From assembly GCF_001640025.1 (NCBI RefSeq), contig NC_031673.1, forward strand, positions 186,001 through 250,000: 64,000 nt of DNA, in the 5' to 3' direction. This DNA comes from Sugiyamaella lignohabitans. Its lineage: Eukaryota > Ascomycota > Dipodascomycetes > Dipodascales > Trichomonascaceae. Below, piece after piece: positions 1 through 9,707 of this stretch (position 1 is its first letter; each line of letters starts with the position of its first letter). The notes below the pieces were generated by a model. The model had not been told where the DNA came from. It did not search any database and saw only the letters and a list, made by a program, of their open reading frames with translations. The translations under genes and the position numbers were made by a program.

Positions 1-664
1 AGTTATCAGACAGATCAAGTACCTTGAGCTGGCCAAGTTTGGTGACAGACGCTGGCAGACTTGTAAGCTTATTGTGATTCAAGTACAATTTCTGTAAAAA
101 GTTGTAATTGAACAGTTTAGGGGTCATATTAGTGAGACCCTGGCCACTCAAATCGATGGCGGTCCAAAACTGTTTATTGATATCTTCATTAATTCGTCGT
201 TGTCGTTCTTCTTCAAGCTGTTCTTTGCGTTGATGGGGGTTCAACATGCCACCAGCAGGTCTTCCTACCACGGCATTGCCACCAGCGGCGGCATTTTTAG
301 CGGCCTGAGTTTGATTCTGGTTCTGTTGAACGAGCTGAACCGCCAATTCAGTGACGGTCAGCGGAATGGGGTTCTGGCCACTGGCAGTCCTCGAAGCGAC
401 TGCCGCACTCCTCGCATAGCTGTGAGGAGAATTGGCAGTCTGCCTCGACAGCTGAGCCATTTGCATCTGCTGTTGCCAGTGAGTCGAGCTCATCCATTCA
501 CTAGCAGCGGCCGAACCATTATTCGCACTTCCGCTATTAGACGGATTTCCTAGCCCGAGCGCGCTGCCAATGGCGCCACCAATAGCGCCTCCATTGACGG
601 CCCCGGCTCCAGCACCCGCGCCCCCGCCGCCATCTTTACCACCAGTCATCTGATACTGCTGCAT
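1..664 (-). CDS. CCR4: CCR4 deadenylase, N-terminal part (runs off window)
   Basis: Reads leftwards from an ATG at 662-664 and continues past the window edge; about 221 codons are visible. An in-frame TAA lies just upstream of the ATG. Ccr4 is the catalytic poly(A) nuclease of the CCR4-NOT complex and shortens mRNA tails in the cytoplasm. The visible part is a Gly/Ala/Asn/Gln-rich leader, a basic-acidic helix (LEEERQRRINEDINKQFW), and the start of the leucine-rich repeats that bind the NOT complex (DLSGQGL, LYLNHNKLTSLP, LKVLDLSDN). This order is diagnostic for fungal Ccr4. The nuclease domain lies outside the window. Seen: leader and repeats. Known: family role. Confidence 0.9.
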   Translation of the reverse strand, partial: MQQYQMTGGKDGGGGAGAGAGAVNGGAIGGAIGSALGLGNPSNSGSANNGSAAASEWMSSTHWQQQMQMAQLSRQTANSPHSYARSAAVASRTASGQNPIPLTVTELAVQLVQQNQNQTQAAKNAAAGGNAVVGRPAGGMLNPHQRKEQLEEERQRRINEDINKQFWTAIDLSGQGLTNMTPKLFNYNFLQKLYLNHNKLTSLPASVTKLGQLKVLDLSDN

Positions 665-828
665 TATTCGATAATCTTTTTGTTCTTACACTTGGAAAAG
701 CTCTTTAACCGAATGACCATGGCCTGCTGAGTTAGTAGTGTCCTGCCATAGAACCAGTCGTCAGCCATCGAGAATCAATCGCAAATCAACTCTAAACAAA
801 TCACGAATCAAATCCTAAATCAACCCTG

Positions 829-872
829 GATCAATCGTGGGTCAATCGTGGGTCAATCGTGGATCAATCGCG
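829..872 (+). repeat. 11-bp tandem repeat (GATCAATCGTG-like)
   Basis: Four consecutive near-identical 11-mers (GATCAATCGTG, GGTCAATCGTG twice, GATCAATCGCG). Further AATCAATCG and AATCAAC motifs are scattered from 775 to 900. It lies about 170 bp upstream of the CCR4 start and could be a cluster of factor sites; the factor is unknown. Confidence 0.7.
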
Positions 873-1007
873 AATCCGGCCCTAATCAATCGAGAATCAT
901 TAACAGCCCGAATCGACGACCGATCCAGCCCATCAATTGATCTAACGATCACAAACCGCTTCACAACTCCAGAACTAACCCCGACGACCACACAATATCC
1001 CCACTAA

Positions 1008-1059
1008 CGAGCGCAGCGAGCAACCAGGGTCTGGGGCGGAGCCCCAGCCGCCGGAGGCA
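1008..1059 (-). repeat. GC-palindrome unit, R
   Basis: Single R unit with loop GGA in hairpin 1 and a shortened class a/c hairpin 2 (GAGCGCAGCGAG). It ends GGAGGCA. Confidence 0.9.
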
Positions 1060-1498
1060 CACCCCACCACCCCCAAAACTACCGTACCTCTCTATCCGTG
1101 TCGCAAATCGGGCAGTCTCTCGTGCCTAAATCCAAATCTGAACTGCCAGCTGTCAAACGACTGACGTCGAATCCAATTGCCGAGCCCGTGGTTGCTGTTG
1201 TTGTTGCTGCTGTCTGACACTTTCTCTCTTACGAGCGGTTCCTGTGTCAGTTCACTCTTGCGTGTTTTCTCTTTCCGTGACTCGAGCCTGGCTTCCCTGC
1301 CGCGTGTCGTGTCGCCTGCGTTCGTTCGTTCGTTTTCTTGCTTGCTCAGTCTTCGATCCGATCTGTAACTGTCGTCAGTCAGTCGTCAGTCGTCGAACCA
1401 CATGGCGCGCCTCAATGCCCGTTCGTTCATTCTGGTGCTCAAAACTTCACGCGGCTGACAGGTTACCCGGACTGGAGTAATCCGGGGTGGAGGGGTGC

Positions 1499-1560
1499 TG
1501 CCTCCGGCGGCTGGGGCTGCGCCCCAGACCCCCCGGCTCCTCTCGCTTCGCTCGAGTCGG
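1499..1560 (+). repeat. GC-palindrome unit, F (class a)
   Basis: Single F unit. The hairpin-1 loop is TGC and hairpin 2 is CTCTCGCTTCGCTCGAG. It is preceded by GGGGTGC, an extension of the outer end seen at several other copies. Confidence 0.92.
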
Positions 1561-1931
1561 GCGTCGGGGAGAGGGGTTTAGAGGGGGTTGGTGTGGTTTT
1601 GGGGGGTTTGGAGGGGGGAGAAAGGGGTGGTCGGAGAGGGTTCGTGGAGAAGAAGTGGTTCAGCCGTGCTGTCGATCTTGAAAATGACTGACCAGGCCCG
1701 CCAGACCAAAACCCTTTAACCCACAATTTTTTTTTCTTTCTTCTTACACAACAGCTGTGGTGTCATATTCCATTTACTTCGCTACTTTATTATAAAACGG
1801 TCCTTAAACCTTTTGCTCAAAGAAAAGTTTTTCTGTTAACCCAGTTATCACTATATCTATCTTCACTACTTCTATTCTATAATACAGTACTCCAGACCAC
1901 GCAATTCCATCTCTAACCCCTCCCCGACGCC

Positions 1932-1992
1932 CGACTCGAGCGCAGCGAGAGGAGCCACGGGGTCTGGGGCGCAGCCCCAGCCGCCGGAGGCA
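1932..1992 (-). repeat. GC-palindrome unit, R (class a)
   Basis: Single R unit with class a hairpin 2 carrying a GCA triloop; the hairpin-1 loop is GCA. Confidence 0.92.
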
Positions 1993-2082
1993 CCACCCCA
2001 TCCACCGCAGGGTCCAGGACCCTGCGCCGTCACGTGACCCTCCTCTGGCGGCTGGGTGAGTGTGCTGTAACCGTCGACGTGA

Positions 2083-2143
2083 CGACTCGAGCGCAGCGAG
2101 AGGAGCAGCGGGGTCTGGGGCGAAGCCCCAGCCGCCGGAGGCA
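2083..2143 (-). repeat. GC-palindrome unit, R (class a), with a decayed F partner
   Basis: R unit with hairpin-1 loop GAA. About 40 bp to its left, CTCTGGCGGCTGGG near 2043-2056 looks like the remnant of an F unit, so this may be a half-decayed pair. Confidence 0.85.
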
Positions 2144-2458
2144 GGCCGAACCAGTTAAGAGCGCGCGGGTGGCAGCGCATCGGAGGTTACCGGAGAATCT
2201 CGAGCTTATCTGGGAGAGAGGCCCTGCGGCCCTAGCCCTGGCGGGCGATTAGTAAACTGGGCAGAGTCTAGACCCATGCGGAGATTATGGCCATTACCGG
2301 AATGGGAGCTGATTGATGAGATGAGATAAGGAGAAACGCTTAGGCTCAGAGCAAGTCCTGTTAAAGAACGAGTAATCCACGGGGGTGATGAGGTGATGGG
2401 GTGACAGGGGGCAATTGAGGGTTGAGAGGGGGACAGAGTTTGGCCGTGGTGGGTCTAG

Positions 2459-2594
2459 TGCCTCCGGCGGCTGGGGCTCCGCCCCAGACCCCGCTGCTCC
2501 TCTCGCTTCGCTCGAGTCGTTACGTCGACGGTCCCTGTCTCCTGCGAAGCAGGAGCAACCAGGGTCTGGGGCGGAGCCCCAGCCGCCGGAGGCC
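2459..2594. repeat. GC-palindrome pair F(a)-R(b)
   Basis: Complete convergent pair: F unit with class a hairpin, a spacer with GTCGACGGTCCC, and R unit with class b hairpin. Confidence 0.93.
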
Positions 2595-2937
2595 GACCCC
2601 CAACCCCAATTAATCAGCGGAAAGGGTCTGGAACACGCGTGATTCAGGGACCGCAGGATGAAATTATCCCGCCAAAACGTGCAAGATGCGTCGACTCACG
2701 TAATTTTTCATGCATTGGCCTGTGGTTGGCAGATGGTCCGAAACCTAGACCCCCCTCAATGGCACCACGCCGTGCCAGTGGCCCCGGCCGGTAGGGTGGT
2801 GGTGGGCTGCATGAGGAAAAACCAGACCACACAGGCCTGTCTGGCGCGGCCCTCTGCTTACTACTCCTGCCGCTGGTGCTGCCGCCGATGGTGCTTCTGC
2901 AATGCACCATGGACTGCTAGATTATTCGGCTGTCAAG

Positions 2938-2946
2938 TATAAATAG
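2938..2946 (+). promoter_or_regulatory. TATA box of TSA1
   Basis: TATAAATAG, 164 bp before the TSA1 start. It is followed by a pyrimidine-rich stretch and an A/C-rich leader typical of a highly expressed yeast gene. Confidence 0.7.
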
Positions 2947-3101
2947 ACGGATAATCTCCCGTTTGGTTAATTGGATTTTTGTTCTAATTTCCACATCTCA
3001 TCTTCCTCTTTGATTACAAAAAGTCATTCTAATCGTTCTACGATAGATAATAATCACTAGAAAACAACAAAACAAATCAACTACACTACAAAACTACAAA
3101 A

Positions 3102-3683
3102 ATGGTCGCTACTGTCAGACACCCCGCCCCTGCTTTCACCAAGAAGGCTGTTGTAAACGGCGTTTTCGAGGACGTTTCTCTTGAACAATACAAGGGTAAA
3201 TGGGTCATTCTGGCTTTTATTCCTCTTGCTTTCACTTTTGTGTGTCCTACCGAGATCATTGCTTACTCTGATGCTGTCAAGGAGTTTGCTGACCGTGATG
3301 CAGTTGTTCTGTTCGCCTCAACTGACTCGGAGTTCTCTCTCCTTGCTTGGGACAATGTTTCTAAGAAGGACGGTGGTCTTGGAAATGTCAAGATCCCTCT
3401 TGTTGCCGACACCAACCACTCTTTGTCGCGTGACTACGGTGTTCTTGTCGAGGAAGAGGGTATTGCTCTTCGTGGCATCTTCTTGATCGACCCTAATCAA
3501 GTGGTCCGCCAGATCACCATCAACGACACCCCCGTTGGCCGTTCTGTCCCCGAGACCCTCCGTCTTCTCGACGCCTTCCAGTTCACCGAGAAGCACGGCG
3601 AGGTGTGCCCTGCCAACTGGCAAAAGGGTGATGCTACCATCGACACCTCCAAGGCCTCTGAGTACTTCCAAAAGCAAGCCTAG
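3102..3683 (+). CDS. TSA1: Thiol-specific peroxiredoxin (typical 2-Cys)
   Basis: 193 residues, close to the usual 196. It reduces hydrogen and alkyl peroxides with thioredoxin in the cytosol and can act as a chaperone when over-oxidised. Visible features are the peroxidatic Cys48 in FVCPTE, the GGLG motif (DGGLGN) of peroxide-sensitive eukaryotic enzymes, the resolving Cys169 in EVCPANW, and a C-terminal tail with the YF motif (SEYFQK). No intron. Codon use is strongly biased to C/T third positions, unlike its neighbours, which fits high expression. It has a TATA box upstream and a GC-palindrome pair about 70 bp after the stop. Confidence 0.97.
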   Translation: MVATVRHPAPAFTKKAVVNGVFEDVSLEQYKGKWVILAFIPLAFTFVCPTEIIAYSDAVKEFADRDAVVLFASTDSEFSLLAWDNVSKKDGGLGNVKIPLVADTNHSLSRDYGVLVEEEGIALRGIFLIDPNQVVRQITINDTPVGRSVPETLRLLDAFQFTEKHGEVCPANWQKGDATIDTSKASEYFQKQA

Positions 3684-3751
3684 ACCCTCCCGCCCTTATA
3701 GATTTCCTTATTTAATATAGACTACGATTACACTACACTCAGGGGTGCTGC

Positions 3752-3887
3752 TGCCTCCGGCGGCTGGGGCTCCGCCCCAGACCCCGCTGCTCCTCTCGCT
3801 GCGCTCGAGTCGTTACGTCCACGGTCCCTGTCTCCTGCGAAGCAGGAGCAACCAGGGTCTGGGGCGGAGCCCCAGCCGCCGGAGGCA
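3752..3887. repeat. GC-palindrome pair F(a)-R(b) between TSA1 and VAC7 3' ends
   Basis: Convergent pair in the short gap between two converging genes. Outer flanks read GGGGTGCTG on the left and CAGCACCC on the right, so the inverted ends extend a few bases beyond TGCC. Confidence 0.93.
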
Positions 3888-3930
3888 GCACCCGGTCCGG
3901 TGAAGTTCGAGAAATTCCATGCTAAATTAA

Positions 3931-6900
3931 CTATTGCGGCGGCAGAGCGCCTTCCAGGATCGTGCTCGGGTCGACTTTGACCGTCTGGACGGGGTTAGTT
4001 CTGGCGGGAGGGGGACTGCCTCCGGCGGCTGGGGCTCCGCCCCAGACCCTGGTTGCTCCTGCTTCGCAGGAGACAGGGACCGTGGACGTGACGACTCGAG
4101 CGCAGCGAGAGGAGCAGCGGGGTCTGGGGCGGAGCCCCAGCCGCCGGAGGCACAGATGGGGGAGGACTTACCTTGGCAATGGACACAGACCGCTCGCGGC
4201 CGAACAGCAGCTTGTATTTGAGAGAGCCACGGAGAATGAGGTCGAACGAGTGCACGTTGACTCGCGACCACTTTTTCTGGCCCTCGTCGAGCTCGCCGTT
4301 TTGTTCTTTAAGTGCCTGTTGGAGGAGTTGCCACATGGACGGGGATGGGGGCAGAACGGCCAGTGATTCTTTGACGAGATCGTCGCCGGTGGTGTTGCGG
4401 CCCGGGTTGACGAGTTTGACGTCGCCAACTGCTTTTTGCAGCCGTTTGGAGAAGATGCCTCCTTCAAATATCAGGGGCACGTCGAATTTCTGCACGTTGC
4501 CGAGAAGCATGGTGTGCGACTCGTCGTCGTCAGGTTTTGTCGAGGTGGTGGTCTCACGCTGGAGATCGGTGACGTGTTTCGATTTGGCAAAGAGGTCGAG
4601 GTTCACGTTTTGTACCTCGATTCCGAGATATCCTGGGTTGTATGCTTCAATGACCACTTCGAATGCCAGTACTTCGTCGCTGACAAGAACGTCAAAGATT
4701 TGTGATACTCTGGTTTCTTGTAAGGGTTTGCTGGTAGCAAGGAGGAATCCCAGAATGAATCCAGTGGCTAGAACACAGACACCGAATACGGCAGCCCAGA
4801 ACATGATTCGGAAATAGTAGAATTGAGACCACGATTTACCGTGTTGATAGTTATGTGGAGAGTATGCGACGAGACTGCCTGCTTTTCGTGACCGACGAAT
4901 ACTGTGACCAGACGATCGTAATGGCGTTGTTTCTGACACATTGAGATACTCAATATCGTCGTCCATATCGTCTTGTTCAGGCTGGTCGTCGTAGTCGTCG
5001 TCTTCTTCCGCCATGTAACTTCCACCACCTCGCCATCGTCGTAATGTCGCGTCTTTGGCTTTATAACTGGCAGTCGAGTCGTAATGACGGTTGGCTGTGA
5101 GTTTTCGTGGTAACGGCGAGTGGCTGGGTCCACTGTGAGTATAGAATTTGGGTGATTCAAAATCCTCGGGGCGTGGAGATTCGGCTCGTGAAGACCCACC
5201 AGCACCTCGACTTCGTTTACTAGACCCGTTTGACCGCGTGTCTCGGTCTCTGGCAATGAGAAATGTTCCAGCTCCAACACTGCCGCTGCCGCCAGCAGTA
5301 GTACCTCCACTGGTCGAACCGCCGGTCGTACCGGTAGCGCCACCTGAATTAGACTCTAGAACAGGAACGTTTGTGATGCTGCTGGATGACGACATGGGGG
5401 TATCACCGCTTGTTCGCTTGTGTTTCGATACCACCCATCGGTTCATTTGTGCCACATTGCCACTAGGTTCAACCGACGAGCCTTGAGTAGAACTGGACCC
5501 GGGAACTGATGAGATTGCAAGTCCGAGAGCTGTTTGTTGCAGCGATGGTGCTCCTGTCGTGGTCGGTTGAGATGTTCCAGGTTGAGTTTGACCCGTTAGT
5601 TGCTGTGTCTGTTGAGTTGGTTGTGTCTGTTGTTGAGATTGCTGGGTTTGTTGAGGGAGTTGTTGTTGTAGGGTTTGTGAATGCTGTTGTTGCTGCTGTT
5701 GTTCTTGGTATTGCTGTTGTAGGAGCTGGTGTTGTGTTTGCTCGCGGTAGTTTTGATGGATTTGCTGCTGTTGAGCCTGAATTTGCTGTTGTAGCTGTTG
5801 TAATTGCAGCTGTTGCTGGCTGCCGGTAAAAGGGAGTGATGAAGTTGATGGGTTTCGAGATTGAAATCGTGGTCGACTCGGTACAGCCGATTGTTGAGAG
5901 CTGGAAAGAGGTTGATGATGCTGTCGTTGACTATCACTTCGATCTGGGGGATTCGATTCATAGACAAATGTTTCATCAGAATCAGACGAGTGGACTTCAT
6001 CGACAGCAGATGCAATTTTAGCAGCAAAGATTTCTGCTTTAGACCCTTGGCCAAGTCGTGACGACTTTTTCTTTTTGGTGCGATTAATAGGTTTCATCAC
6101 ATTGTCAGTAGATTTTTTGACTTTGAGACTGCCACTGCCTGCTATAGTAGGTGCTACGGCAATAGTAGGTACTGCTTCCACAGTTTCTGCTTCAACCGTC
6201 ATGGTATTTGGTTTCTTGATAGAAGCAGCTGATCCAGACGCTTTGGCTGGCAGGTTGACTGAGCTCGGGGTGATTCCACTGTTGATACCCAGGCCACTTC
6301 CAGCTCCTGTAATAGTGCTAGTAGGAGGAGCAGTCACAGAAGCTCCGCTCATGGCCATAGCTACTGGAATATTAGGAGCCGACGTACTACTGGGTAAGAT
6401 TGTTGCAGTAGCAGGACCCGACCCAATTTTATTATCTCCTGTTCGAGAAGCCACAGCACTATTATTTTCTGTGGATGCACTGCCAGTTTGTTCTTTGCCA
6501 CTTTTAGAACTCGGCAAATCACCGCTACTTGCCAGTATACTGGAATCGGTGGTGGTAGTTGTAGTCGCTGTGCTGGCAGTACTGGGAGCAGTACTAGCAG
6601 CTGATGCCGTATTCGTCGTCCCACTGGTTAAAGAACTAGTATTTACCGAAGGGTTCGCCGAACCACCTTTCGTCTTACCACTAGCACCAGTACCAGAAGA
6701 AGCTGCTGTACCAGTAGTATTCTTATCATGCACTGTTGTCTCGCCGTCTTTGTCGTCGACATTTTTCTGTTTGTCTTTACTGATTCGTAAATTACTTATA
6801 GTCGTATCACCATCATTGTCATCAGCAGTTGTGTCGTTGTCGTCATTCTTCGCGTCCTGTTGAGTCCCACTATCACTGGCGCGAATCGTACCATTTGACA

Positions 6901-7624
6901 GCTGTTTCTTATGTCTTGACGATCTACTATACCGTTTAGATGGAGAAGACTGTGACGAACTACCTGATTTCAGGGTATTGCTACTTTTATCTCGTTTGAT
7001 AGTTGACGATGAGTTAGATGAACTGTGTTTGATCTTGCCCTTGAACCTGGCACTTGACGAATTATTATCACTACTGCTGGACGTGTCGGCACCTATACTG
7101 TGAGATGGTAACATATTGGCTTTAATAGTTCCATGACCAGCTCTGTCATCTTCATCATCATACTCTTCGACATCGCCATCATCATAATCCTCGTTCTCAC
7201 CATCACCCTCACCTTCTCTGTCATTATGGTATGAATATCCGTACCCGGATCCATAACCCGACCCGTAATTGGATCCGTAATTCGGTCTATGATTCTGTCG
7301 TAAAAGCTGTTTCGAAGGAGGAGGAAACTGATACGGGCTTCTTCCACTAGGGTTGACTCCTGAGTAACTAGCAGTACTAGCTCTACTACTGATACCACTA
7401 CCAGCACTTCCCCCAGCAGCACCTGCTCCTCCACTTGCTATACTTTTTCCTTTCTGATAAGAAAAATAATCATCTGACTCATCGAGCTCTTCACTTGTGG
7501 AATACGACAAGTCTTCCGACGAGGTGATACTGACTCTTCTAGGAGAAGGAGCCACAGGACGAGTCCCGCTCGGCGTACCACCTTTGCCAGCTGCTCTTGC
7601 CGGCGGCTGTCTTGAAGATGACAT
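3931..7624 (-). CDS. VAC7: Vac7-like activator of Fab1 PI3P 5-kinase (two exons)
   Basis: Exon 1 is 7624-4172 and exon 2 is 3984-3931, separated by an intron at 4171-3985 (GTAAGT donor; ACTAAC 7 nt before the acceptor CAG). Together they give 1168 residues; S. cerevisiae Vac7 has 1165. Vac7 is a vacuolar membrane protein that stimulates Fab1 to make PI(3,5)P2 and controls vacuole size. Residues 1-930 are disordered and Ser/Thr/Gln-rich with a polyQ stretch near 600-680. One membrane helix lies near 942-964. It is followed by the conserved C-terminal lumenal domain (VIEAYNPGYLGIEVQNVNLD). The intron contains a complete GC-palindrome pair; without splicing the protein would end in repeat-derived sequence. 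A 5'UTR intron is also likely. Confidence 0.92.
4017..4152. repeat. GC-palindrome pair F(b)-R(a) inside VAC7 intron
   Basis: Complete pair lying wholly within the VAC7 intron. Removing it leaves a 51-nt intron with an intact donor, branch point and acceptor. Confidence 0.93.
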
Positions 7625-7884
7625 CCAACTTCCCGTGCCAAATCCAGAAATCTAACCCGATTCCCTAACTAACGATTCAATACAATCAATCAATTCCAGC
7701 CGGAACTTCAACGATATCGGAAACTCACCCACTCACTCAACAGTGGCCAAAGAGCAAGTCAACGAGCCAATATATCTGGCAGTCTTCTCAGTAACCGTTC
7801 GCTTTGAAACTAGCGTACAAGACCCTTTAACGATATCCAGAGCCAGACGTCCACATAAATAATAAAAAATAAAAAATCACTTTT

Positions 7885-8013
7885 CTGACCCTTCCGTTAG
7901 CAAACTCCACCGTCCCAGCAAGCTCGCGAAGCGAGCACAACGGGGTCTGGGGCCGCGCCCCAGCCGCCGGAGGCACATCCTCCCGCCCCCTCCACCCACC
8001 ACTCACCACTCAC
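7885..8013 (-). other. Probable 5'UTR intron of VAC7
   Basis: On the minus strand, CAGACG is followed by GTGAGT at 8013-8008, and TGCTAAC lies 11 nt before an acceptor CAG at 7887-7885. A TATA-like stretch lies at 8146-8159, right upstream. No coding frame leads into VAC7 through it, so it is best read as a leader intron. It holds one R unit. Alternatively it splices a small frame starting at 8184 (about 82 residues with a hydrophobic tail), which I could not match to any family. Confidence 0.5.
7921..7974 (-). repeat. GC-palindrome unit, R (class c)
   Basis: Single R unit with class c hairpin (GCTCGCGAAGCGAGC) and hairpin-1 loop CGC. It lies inside the probable VAC7 leader intron. Confidence 0.92.
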
Positions 8014-8230
8014 CGTCTGAAACACCGTGGGAATCGTCAGTAGTCGGCCTGTGCTGTCTAAGTTCTCAAAATACCCGTTCAGGCCCGCTCGACTCCGTAG
8101 CACCTGTGCCGTACTAGTCTCCTCTCCGCCGCTCAATCTGCACTGAATAAATATAATATCCACTTCCACCCATCTCCATCTCATGCACCCGGGTCACGGG
8201 GTCTACACCCCCTACCCTGGCGGGGGGTTG

Positions 8231-8366
8231 CGCCTCCGGCGGCTGGGGCTCCGCCCCAGACCCCGCGGCTCCTCTCGCTTCGCTCGAGTCGTTTCGTCGA
8301 CGGTCCCAGTCTCCTGCGAAGCAGGAGCAACCAGGGTCTGGGGCGGAGCCCCAGCCGCCGGAGGCA
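8231..8366. repeat. GC-palindrome pair F(a)-R(b)
   Basis: Complete convergent pair. The F end is CGCCTCCGG rather than TGCCTCCGG, a one-base change at the outer end. Confidence 0.93.
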
Positions 8367-9707
8367 GACCCCCACACACCCCCGCCGCAACCCACCAGTG
8401 ACACGTGCGGCTGGAGGATGCAGGGGCCTGGCGTGATCGTCACAACAGATCGCTGGGTGCATGGGGGAGAGAGGATGGCGACGGACTTAGGTCTTGGGGG
8501 GAGTTGCAGTGTGCGTTTTTTGGGTTCGGGTGTGAGTTGGGAGGTCGGGAGGGGTCGAATGGGGTGGGTTTTAGGGGGGTTGGAGGAGAAATGGAGGGAA
8601 AATGAAGTGGAAATGGAGGGGAATGGGAGGCTGGACCCTGGCATTAGCGTCGCGACTTTTAGCCGTTTGGGGCAGGTGGGTGCAACAATTGTGCAGGGTT
8701 AGGGCGAGGATCGCGTGTTTTGGTGATTTTGTTGCAAGTCACATATAATAATAACATAACATTAGCAGCAGGTAGGGAACAAGATTTTCCACTTTGTTAG
8801 GTTTGCCTCAACAACCGAGTACTGCACCGACAGACACACAACGACGGGCTGTCTGGCATAGCAGGTACATGGCATGACCCAGCATTGATATTTGTGAGTA
8901 GTACTGTAGAAGGGTGAATCTGGTGGTCGGGTTGGTTTCTCGAAGAGCGAGGCGGTGCGTGCTGTGCACGAGAATTTCTGTTTTATCGAATTAGTTATTG
9001 TCAAACGTGTTGAACTGGTTTGGTCCTTGTTATGGATTGTTTATTGTTGTAACGACGACGCGTCTTGGTTCGTTGAGTACGTACTAACCATTAGTTATTA
9101 GAGCTGAATTTGTTGAATATTGCTACTAGTTTTTGTCGACACAGCCTGGAGTCTGCTCTTCTTTTGACGTTGATTATTCCTTGGTTCGATTTTTTTCTTG
9201 CTTTCATTGTTTACTTGTTAAGTGTTTGCTTCCTATTTTTTATTTTTATTCCTTTTGTTTTTGTTAGGTTTTGTTAGCAAGACAGTCTGGTGCCTACTGG
9301 TTGTTGCGTATTGACAGGTCATTTTTTGCTTCGCGTGTGTTCGCGTGTAATTTGTTGTGAGTATTATTCCGATATGAACTTTGATCAAAAGTGCAGCCAG
9401 ACCAAATCCGAAAACTAGATCGAACCAATAACTACGAACGAGCGACAAGAATCGTTACGACGACTGTACTGCGATCATTGAGTGAGCGACACCTGATAAC
9501 AACAGAATATTAGAGTCATAGTCGGTGGATTGATTTGTTGATACAAATTTGTTTGTTTTTTTGTGTTCTATTTTTTCTGTTAAGGGTTTATATTTATTTT
9601 TTTATTAGCGACTTTTCAAACCCCAAAGTTAGGAGCAGGAGGGAAACGAGTGACGAGCAATTGTGGAAAACGCGTATTGCCAGTGGTTTTTTTGTTGGGT
9701 ACTCACA

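Larger units (their letters stand above)
665..3101. other. Intergenic region between CCR4 and TSA1
   Basis: About 2.4 kb separating two divergent genes. It holds six GC-palindrome units at five loci, an 11-bp tandem repeat (829-872), pyrimidine-rich stretches, and the TSA1 promoter. No convincing coding sequence was found. A short ATG frame at 1402-1458 (18 codons) ends in a stop with no splice donor before it. Confidence 0.6.
7625..9707. other. Intergenic region between VAC7 and SWE1
   Basis: Shared 5' region of two divergent genes. It contains a probable VAC7 5'UTR intron, a single unit and a pair of the GC-palindrome, a G-rich stretch around 8440-8640, and T-rich sequence from 9140 to 9620 that is probably SWE1 promoter and leader. 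No supported coding gene. Confidence 0.5.

Noticed and set aside
1402..1458. First exon of a mitochondrial protein (18 codons, Arg/Ser-rich)
   Set aside because: No GT donor precedes the stop, and no second exon was found.
4016..4155. Many open frames with Pro-Pro-Ala-Ala-Gly-Ala-Pro-Pro-Gln-Thr or Ser-Gly-Gly-Trp-Gly peptides
   Set aside because: They are translations of the GC-palindrome in different frames, on both strands, at dozens of loci; their frames do not persist outside the unit. BEM3 is the only real gene that reads through one.
3995..4171. VAC7 C-terminus read through the repeat (1209-residue version)
   Set aside because: A consensus donor, ACTAAC branch point and acceptor remove the repeat and give a 17-residue ending and near-identical length to yeast Vac7.
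8014..8184. Small membrane-tail protein gene spliced across 7885-8013
   Set aside because: The spliced frame gives about 82 residues with a hydrophobic end, but it overlaps a TATA-like box and matches no family; a VAC7 leader intron explains the signals better.
9663..9707. Longer SWE1 start at a GTG
   Set aside because: Yeast nuclear genes start at ATG; the ATG at 9708 opens the family-like His-rich leader. The same reasoning moved CIA30 to 43360 and TUF1 to 63822.
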